A stretch of DNA of 11,342 nucleotides, taken from positions 6,078-17,419 of the forward strand of contig JAADHP010000130.1 of NCBI GenBank assembly GCA_013151785.1, read 5' to 3'. The DNA is from Nitrospirota bacterium. GTDB taxonomy: Bacteria > Nitrospirota > Thermodesulfovibrionia > Thermodesulfovibrionales > JdFR-85. Below are positions 6,945 to 11,342 of this stretch, one piece after another. The position numbers were made by a program, and so were the translations under genes. Position 1 is the first letter of the stretch. The number at the start of each line of letters is the position of its first letter. The notes beneath the pieces are model-generated. The model searched no databases. It saw only the letters and a list, made by a program, of their open reading frames with translations, and was not told the origin of the DNA.

Positions 6945-7005
6945 TTGACAAAGGTAAAACCTCTATGAGACACTATTGTATCACTATTGAGTTACGGAGG
7001 TTTTA
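6945..7005 (+). promoter_or_regulatory. Candidate promoter and operator of the toxin-antitoxin locus
   Basis: A consensus TTGACA (6945-6950) has only a weak -10 (GACACT, 6969-6974, spacer 18). Two direct copies of CACTATTG (6971-6978 and 6982-6989) lie at the expected transcription start. TAAAACCTC (6955-6963) is perfectly complementary to GAGGTTTTA (6997-7005), which covers most of the ribosome binding site GGAGG (6996-7000) and the first base of the start codon. Antitoxins of this family repress their own promoter, so these repeats are reasonable operator candidates; none is proven. Confidence 0.4.
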
Positions 7006-7296
7006 TGAAGTTTGTTACTGTAAGAGAATTGAAAACAGAAGACAACCGAAATATGGCGTCTTATTAAAAAGGGGGAGGAACTTGTTATTACTTCTAATGG
7101 AAAACCTATAGCTTTATTAACTGGTGTGTCAGAGGATACACTGGAGGATGATCTTGAGACCCTGAGAAGAGTAAGTGCCCTTAAATCTCTTGATAAAATT
7201 CACAGGGAGAGTCTGAAAAAAGGCACCTATAAAATATCAATGGAGGAGATTGATAAAGAAATAAAAAAGGTAAGAAGAAAACACAGAGGAAAGTAG
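7005..7296 (+). pseudogene. Phd/YefM-family antitoxin, broken by a one-base frameshift
   Basis: From ATG 7005 the frame reads MKFVTVRELKT and then runs to a stop at 7065-7067. If one base is skipped at about 7038, the sequence continues KTTEIWRLIKKGEELVIT and then NGKPIALLTGVSED down to TAG at 7294-7296, giving a 96-residue protein of normal length for this antitoxin family. The VRELK start, the EIWRLIKKGEELVITSNGKP core (DNA-binding/dimer region) and the charged C-terminal helix that wraps the toxin are all recognisable. The downstream frame has a stop at 7030-7032 and no usable early start, so no full-length antitoxin can be read from it. GGAGG (6996-7000) is well placed. The stop lies 3 bases before the toxin start. 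A true mutation, programmed slippage or an assembly error could each explain this. Confidence 0.82.
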
Positions 7297-7299
7297 TAA

Positions 7300-7704
7300 G
7301 TGAAAATAGTGCTTGACACGAATGTAGCAGTATCAGCATTTCTGAATCCCTACGGAAAACCTGCCAAAATATTGCGGCTTATACTTCAGGGTGATATTGA
7401 AATAGTAGTTGATGAGAGAATACTTAATGAATATGAAAACGTTCTCTTAAGACCAGTTTTTGGATTACCAAAAAATGAGGTATTAAATGTAATTGATGTT
7501 TTAAGAAGTATATCAAATTACGCCCCTGCCTGCAAAAGAAAAATAGAACTGCCTGACGAAGGAGATGAGCCATTTCTTGAAGTAGCTATTTCAGGAAGGG
7601 CAGATGCTATTGTAACGGGAAACAAAAAGCACTTTCCTTCGGATAAATGTATGGATATAAAAGTTCTCTCACCACAAGAGTTCCTGCAATTATTTTTAAA
7701 ATAA
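7300..7704 (+). CDS. PIN-domain toxin of a type II toxin-antitoxin system
   Basis: The 134-residue protein is a PIN-fold, metal-dependent ribonuclease of the 'putative toxin-antitoxin system toxin component, PIN family' group (COG1569-like). It starts with KIVLDTNVAVSAFL (first acidic residue D6). E44 lies in DERILNEYENVL, the third acidic site is at DEGDEPFLEVA (D89/E90), and D102 precedes IVTGNKKHF. All expected acidic positions seem intact, so it could be an active RNase. The start is GTG, with AGAGGAAAG (7285-7293) as ribosome binding site inside the antitoxin 3' end. Translation is probably coupled to the antitoxin, whose frame is broken. If the antitoxin is truly lost, the toxin must be silent, inactive or neutralised from elsewhere. 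Confidence 0.9.
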   Translation: MKIVLDTNVAVSAFLNPYGKPAKILRLILQGDIEIVVDERILNEYENVLLRPVFGLPKNEVLNVIDVLRSISNYAPACKRKIELPDEGDEPFLEVAISGRADAIVTGNKKHFPSDKCMDIKVLSPQEFLQLFLK

Positions 7705-7786
7705 GTACTTTTATTACCTTAACTGCTCAAATAATGTGGAAAATTTCTGAAGGCTTTTTGTTTGTAGGTATTTTGTTAAAATAGTA

Positions 7787-7948
7787 GGACCCAAATCCAA
7801 CAATAAAAATCTAACAGTGGTATGGTAGAGTCTGAACGGTTTTGAATTTTGCATAAGATTTGCCAGGAGGGCAAATCGCAAAATTCCCTCGGAAGTAGCC
7901 ATGGATGGCTACTGAGAATGATGTGTAAGACTCTACCATACCACTGTT
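7787..7948. repeat. Large palindromic element, complete copy
   Basis: GACCCAAATCC (7788-7798) forms the left flank. The arms are a perfect 21-base inverted repeat (7813-7833 and 7928-7948, core ATGGTAGAGTCT/AGACTCTACCAT). Between them are two further hairpins: GAATTTTGC...GATTTGCC/GGCAAATC...GCAAAATTC (7844-7886, only four unpaired bases outside the loop) and GTAGCCAT/ATGGCTAC (7895-7912), then GAGAATGA (7914-7921). Almost the whole unit can fold into a three-way cruciform. A minus-strand version fills the right end of the window. The right arm ends 21 bases before the first in-frame TTG of the next gene. Confidence 0.85.
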
Positions 7949-8022
7949 ACAATGCTTCTTAGTTATCCTTGCGGCTGAATTTGGGAGGATTTAAATTTAA
8001 AAAGATCTTTTATGAGTACATA

Positions 8023-9159
8023 GTGAGAGTATTTGAAGATACTGTAAAGGCATATTTCAGGGAGCGGATTAACAGGTTTGTCATATCCTGCGAAAGCAAT
8101 GGCAAGACCATTGAGGCCTATCTGCCAAATCCTGGAAGACTCTGGGAGTTGTTGCTCCCTGGCAGGTCTGTGTATCTTGTAAGAAACAACACCAGCACAG
8201 GGTATACGGCCGTGGCAGTAAAGAAAGATAACTCTATTGTAATGCTACATACCCACAAGGTGAATGATGTAGCTCAGTGGCTTATAGAGAACAACAGGGT
8301 TCCAGGCCTTGAGGGTTACAGGGTGGAGAGGAGGGAGTATACTCATGGCAAAAGTAGGTTTGATTTTCTCCTCAGAAGGCATAAAAGGTCGCTACTGTTA
8401 GAGGTGAAGTCCTGTACATTATTTCATAAAGGTATTGCCATGTTTCCCGATGCAGAGACAAAAAGGGGGCTGAGACATCTGGAGGAGCTTTCAGAGGTCA
8501 GGAAGACAGGCAAGGAAGCCGGGGTTTTGTTCCTTGTAAGCACTGATGAGGCTGAGTACTTCCTGCCTGAGTACCATACAGACATAGACTTTTCTCTGTC
8601 ACTTTATAAAAATAGAGGTGGACTCTTTATAGAGGCACTGTCATTAAGGTGGAATAATGACCTGGAACTGGACAGCGTGGTGAAACCCCTCCGGATACCA
8701 TGGCAGATTCTTGACAGAGAGATGGTGGACAGTGGTGCATACATGGTTGTCCTGTTTATTGAAAAAGACAAATCCGTAAGAATTGGTACCCTTGGAGATA
8801 TTTTGTTCAAAAAGGGATATTATGTCTATGTTGGCTCTGCTGAGAAGGGCCTGAAGGCACGGATGGAGAGGCACAAAAGAAGGCGCAAGAAGGTCCACTG
8901 GCATATAGATTACCTGAGAAACCACTGTGAGATTGTAACAGTTCTGCCAGTACGTTCATCGGAGAGGCTTGAATGTCTTATGGCAAGAGATATCAGGATG
9001 ATTGCACAGGGTACGATAAAAGGTTTTGGTTCATCTGATTGCAGGTGCAAGGGACATCTCTATTATTTAAGTGAGCTGCCAATAAGGAACAAAAAGTTTA
9101 TTGATATCCTTCTTGACTACAGGATTGGAAGACTGAGGAGCAGGATATGCCAGAGGTGA
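8023..9159 (+). CDS. sfsA: SfsA nuclease fused to a C-terminal DUF123 (GIY-YIG-like) domain
   Basis: Numbered from GTG 8023, the protein has 378 residues. Residues 1-225 are SfsA: YFRERINRF at 11-19, LPNPGRL at 34-40, a PD-(D/E)xK-like centre with D114 (SRFDFLL) and E127-x-K129 (EVKSCTL), then FPDAETKRGLRHLEEL. SfsA was first described as a sugar-fermentation stimulator and is now regarded as a DNA/RNA nuclease. Residues 238-350 are DUF123 (PF01986): a strand turn GYYVYVGSA at 265-273, KARMERHKRR, HWHIDYL and a cysteine-bearing GFGSSDCRCKGHLYYL. DUF123 is better known fused to endonuclease III in archaea, so the fusion suggests nucleic-acid processing. The frame opens further left (TTG 7969), but GTG 8023 gives the N-terminus expected for SfsA; neither has a clear ribosome binding site. 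The 3' end overlaps the next gene by 13 bases. Confidence 0.88.
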   Translation: MRVFEDTVKAYFRERINRFVISCESNGKTIEAYLPNPGRLWELLLPGRSVYLVRNNTSTGYTAVAVKKDNSIVMLHTHKVNDVAQWLIENNRVPGLEGYRVERREYTHGKSRFDFLLRRHKRSLLLEVKSCTLFHKGIAMFPDAETKRGLRHLEELSEVRKTGKEAGVLFLVSTDEAEYFLPEYHTDIDFSLSLYKNRGGLFIEALSLRWNNDLELDSVVKPLRIPWQILDREMVDSGAYMVVLFIEKDKSVRIGTLGDILFKKGYYVYVGSAEKGLKARMERHKRRRKKVHWHIDYLRNHCEIVTVLPVRSSERLECLMARDIRMIAQGTIKGFGSSDCRCKGHLYYLSELPIRNKKFIDILLDYRIGRLRSRICQR

Positions 9160-10262
9160 TCATAATAGAGACAGACTATGAATACAACAGTCTGAAAAGA
9201 AGACTCATTCCTGTTTTAGAGAAACTTGACAGCAACAGAATCAAAAATGGAGACAGGGTGGTAGTGAAACCAAACCTTCTTACTGTTGCACCCCCTGAAA
9301 AGGCAGTAACCACCCATCCGGTGATTGTAAGGGTTGTCTCAGAGTATCTCATTGATGCAGGGGCAAGGGTTCAGATATCAGACAGTCCTGCCATAGGTGG
9401 CTTCAAGAAGATCCTGAAAGAGGGAGGTTATCTTGATGAGTTGGGTCATCTTGAAGTTGAGGCCAGGGAGTTTAAAGAGACTGCTGAGATTGATATTGGT
9501 GAGCCCTTCGGGATGGTGGAGATTGCCAGGGATGTACTTGAGGCAGACCATGTTATCAATCTCCCAAAACTCAAGACCCATGGCCAGATGCTTTTAACCC
9601 TTTCTGTGAAAAACCTCTTTGGCTGTATTGTCGGGCTCAGGAAGCCCCAGTGGCATCTGAGGACAGGAGTGGACAGGATACGTTTTGCTGAATTGCTCTA
9701 TCTGATAGCCAGAAAGGTCAATCCCCTCTTTACCATAATGGATGGTGTGCTTGCAATGGAAGGTGACGGGCCTGGTAAGAGTGGCACCCCTGTGAGACTG
9801 AATATGGTTCTTGGGAGCAATGACATTACAGCCCTTGACATAGCTGTCTGCAGGCTACTGGGGGTATCTCCCGAGAGGTTATTGACAAATAAGGTGGCCT
9901 TTAGCAAGGGGTACAGGCCTGAAGAGATAAGGATAGAGGGGAACAAAAAAAGTATAAAGAATTTCAAATTACCACAGTTGGGGCCATTGATATTCGGCCC
10001 CTCGGTGCTTCACCCCTTTATGAGGAGACATCTGATTGAAAGACCTCTTGTTGATGTTAACAAATGTCTCCAATGTGGTCAGTGCTGGAGCTATTGTCCT
10101 GCCAGGGCCATTGAGAAGGCCTCCAGTGCTATTGAGTTTGACTATGAAAGATGTATCAGATGTTACTGCTGTGTTGAGGTATGCCCCCACGGAGCCCTGA
10201 CCAAAGAAGAGCCACTGGCAGGGAGGTTTATTAGATCTCTTCTGCAAAGAAAGGGAGCATGA
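9147..10262 (+). CDS. DUF362 protein with a C-terminal two-[4Fe-4S] ferredoxin domain
   Basis: A 371-residue protein. The N-terminal ~300 residues are DUF362: KPNLL at 41-45, a glycine-rich ISDSPAIGG at 77-85, LPKLKTHGQMLLTLSVKNLFG at about 139-159, and MDGVLAMEGDGP at 198-209. Residues 301-350 hold two cluster motifs, C307-x2-C310-x2-C313-x3-C317-P and C336-x2-C339-x2-C342-x3-C346-P, for two [4Fe-4S] clusters. No signal peptide is visible, so it is probably cytosolic. The family is widespread in anaerobes; its reaction is not established, but a redox or electron-transfer role is expected from the ferredoxin part. GAGGAG (9135-9140) lies 6 bases before the ATG, inside the sfsA end, so the two genes form an overlapping operon. 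It converges with the DsrE gene across a 23-base gap. Confidence 0.9.
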   Translation: MPEVIIIETDYEYNSLKRRLIPVLEKLDSNRIKNGDRVVVKPNLLTVAPPEKAVTTHPVIVRVVSEYLIDAGARVQISDSPAIGGFKKILKEGGYLDELGHLEVEAREFKETAEIDIGEPFGMVEIARDVLEADHVINLPKLKTHGQMLLTLSVKNLFGCIVGLRKPQWHLRTGVDRIRFAELLYLIARKVNPLFTIMDGVLAMEGDGPGKSGTPVRLNMVLGSNDITALDIAVCRLLGVSPERLLTNKVAFSKGYRPEEIRIEGNKKSIKNFKLPQLGPLIFGPSVLHPFMRRHLIERPLVDVNKCLQCGQCWSYCPARAIEKASSAIEFDYERCIRCYCCVEVCPHGALTKEEPLAGRFIRSLLQRKGA

Positions 10263-10278
10263 ATGCGTCCCTGCCAGT
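10214..10278. other. 11-base inverted repeat across the convergent gene junction
   Basis: ACTGGCAGGGA (10214-10224) is perfectly complementary to TCCCTGCCAGT (10268-10278), with a 43-base loop. The left arm is inside the DUF362 coding end and the right arm lies between the two convergent genes. There is no T-tract on either side, so it is not a classical intrinsic terminator, but it could limit transcription or protect both mRNA ends. Confidence 0.45.
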
Positions 10279-10285
10279 AGATATA

Positions 10286-10690
10286 TTAAAAAGACAGCAC
10301 ACCCCTTGCCCTTGTTGCAAGATCTATCAGGGTCATTGCGCCGGCAGGCTTTACACCTTCGATGAGATCCTTCTCGGTTATTCCCTTGTTAGCCATTGTC
10401 TGGGTGCAGCAGAGTATTTCAACACCGGCATCAAGGGCCTCTTGCAATCTCTGGGAAAGGCTGGGTGTGTTTGGGAGGGGTTTTTCTATCTTTTCTATGG
10501 CTCCTTTCACCATAATATCAACACATTCCTGTACTGCATAGAGAATAGTTCTACATTCTGCGGTTGCAGCAAGTGTGGCAAACATCAATGCAGAACGTGC
10601 CCTTGTAATATGGTTGAATCCTGATGCGCATAGCACAACAAATATCTCATCTTCTTTCCTGTTAACGATCTTCTCTAACGTCATCGCCAT
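10286..10690 (-). CDS. DsrE-family sulfur-carrier-like protein
   Basis: A 134-residue protein with the alpha/beta fold of the DsrE/DsrF/TusD group: a first strand EIFVVLCASGF at 15-25, a helix with RARSALMFATLA, and the segment VEILCCTQTMANKG at 90-103 with adjacent cysteines C94 and C95 at the usual loop, then DLIEGVKPAGAMTLIDLATRA, typical of the family. Members bind or transfer sulfur in sulfur oxidation/reduction and tRNA thiolation, or serve unknown redox roles. Which applies here cannot be told; the dsr genes themselves are not in the window. The start ATG follows the osmC stop directly (TAAATG), with GAGGT upstream, so translation is almost certainly coupled. A second ATG lies two codons in (M3). 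Confidence 0.85.
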   Translation of the reverse strand: MAMTLEKIVNRKEDEIFVVLCASGFNHITRARSALMFATLAATAECRTILYAVQECVDIMVKGAIEKIEKPLPNTPSLSQRLQEALDAGVEILCCTQTMANKGITEKDLIEGVKPAGAMTLIDLATRARGVLSF

Positions 10691-11221
10691 TTAAAGGACC
10701 TCGATTTCTGTCTTTATATCAACAGGCCTTGAGAGGGTAATGCCTACAGGAGAGGTACTTATGACATGCTCGTATAGTTGCTTCAGGGTCTCTGCGTCTG
10801 CATCACCTTTTATTTTTATCTTTACAGTGATTGATTTGTATCCAGGTAGCTTGTCCATATTCAGGGATTCAGGCGGTTCTAATCCTAAAAAGCCTGGAAG
10901 GTCAATCTCACCCTCAAGATCGATCTGGATATCCTCAAGCTTTATTCCCCTGACAGCAGCATTCATTGCAAAACCAATTGTCAAACATGCACCATATGCC
11001 TGAAGTACTACCTCAACAGGGTTTGCAGCTGTGTCAGTACCACAGAGCATTTCAGGTTCATCAAAATTAATGGTAAATTCCCTTGAAGAGGTTTCAACCT
11101 GAAAACCACCTTTCCATTTTGAGGATGCCTTCCATACGGTTCTACCGGCTTCCCAGTTTTGTTTTACCTGTTCAACCACCTGTAGAAGCTTTTCTGTGTC
11201 CAATCCATTGATTAAAGCCAT
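10691..11221 (-). CDS. OsmC-family protein
   Basis: A 176-residue protein with the OsmC/Ohr fold: an N-terminal helix, strands KASSKWKGGFQVET, then DEPEMLCGTDTAANPVEVVLQAYGACL (54-80), the family's central helix with C79. Classical OsmC/Ohr peroxidases use two cysteines, the second in a CPV motif. Here that site reads TSPV at 156-159 with serine in place of cysteine. A thiol peroxidase mechanism of the usual kind is therefore doubtful; C60 and C79 are the remaining cysteines. A strong AAGGAGGT (11230-11237, minus strand) lies 8 bases before the ATG. The gene leads a two-gene unit with dsrE, suggesting a shared sulfur or thiol function. Confidence 0.9.
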   Translation of the reverse strand: MALINGLDTEKLLQVVEQVKQNWEAGRTVWKASSKWKGGFQVETSSREFTINFDEPEMLCGTDTAANPVEVVLQAYGACLTIGFAMNAAVRGIKLEDIQIDLEGEIDLPGFLGLEPPESLNMDKLPGYKSITVKIKIKGDADAETLKQLYEHVISTSPVGITLSRPVDIKTEIEVL

Positions 11222-11249
11222 TGCCTCTTACCTCCTTCTTGTTTTATTT

Positions 11250-11342
11250 TGACTCAGATCCAGCGATAAAGTTTATAGCAGTGGTATGGTAGAGTCTTAC
11301 ACTCATTCTCGACGTGCATCCATGCACGTCTCCGAGGGAATT
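11250..11342. repeat. Large palindromic element, cut by the window end
   Basis: TGACTCAGATCCAG (11250-11263) matches the outer flank of the 7787 element. The arm with core ATGGTAGAGTCT (11286-11297) is followed by TCATTCTC, a perfect 9-base stem GACGTGCAT/ATGCACGTC (11311-11330) and CCGAGGGAATT at the window edge. This equals the reverse complement of the right half of the element at 7787-7948. The inner stem has different bases but the same pairing. The element lies 13 bases beyond the ribosome binding site of osmC. On the minus strand it offers a TATAAA (11272-11277) that could act as a -10 box. Confidence 0.8.

Noticed and set aside
6723..7948. CRISPR-like array
   Set aside because: The repeats are few, palindromic, of different lengths and not regularly spaced; no cas gene is present.
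7969..8022. N-terminal extension of SfsA from TTG 7969
   Set aside because: No ribosome binding site, begins 21 bases after the repeat, and the SfsA N-terminus fits GTG 8023 better. It remains possible.
10259..10624. 121-residue plus-strand open frame
   Set aside because: It lies antisense to the well-supported DsrE gene and has no family resemblance.

Overview
The window is bacterial DNA with moderate-to-low GC content. It carries ten protein genes, one frameshifted antitoxin gene and several gene-poor stretches filled with palindromic repeats. The gene set suggests an anaerobic or sulfur-cycling bacterium: archaeal-type phosphoglycerate mutase, a TatD nuclease fused to a radical-SAM domain, SfsA fused to DUF123, a DUF362/ferredoxin protein, DsrE and OsmC proteins, and a DUF3187 envelope protein. 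Nitrospirota or a delta-proteobacterial relative fits best. This is an inference from family distribution; no rRNA or marker gene is present.

Left part (1-1849): a DUF3187-like exported protein sits between two inverted copies of a ~150 bp palindromic repeat. Middle block (1850-6310): four genes on the plus strand. They are cofactor-independent phosphoglycerate mutase (glycolysis), a TatD/radical-SAM fusion, an FAD-dependent protoporphyrinogen oxidase (heme synthesis) and a DUF465 coiled-coil protein, closed by a strong terminator. These look like housekeeping genes in two short transcription units, with a candidate promoter at about 4493-4524 between them.

Repeat-rich accessory stretch (6310-8020): about 700 bp without an intact gene, then a Phd/YefM antitoxin with a one-base frameshift and its intact PIN-domain toxin, then a second large palindromic element. 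Some intergenic blocks here also occur at 1461-1801.

Right part (8023-11342): SfsA-DUF123 and DUF362/ferredoxin genes overlap by 13 bases on the plus strand. They converge on a tightly coupled OsmC-DsrE pair on the minus strand. Just upstream of osmC the window ends inside another copy of the palindromic element. Compared with the copy at 7787-7948, its inner hairpin has paired base changes that keep the stem, which is the most interesting structural signal in the window.
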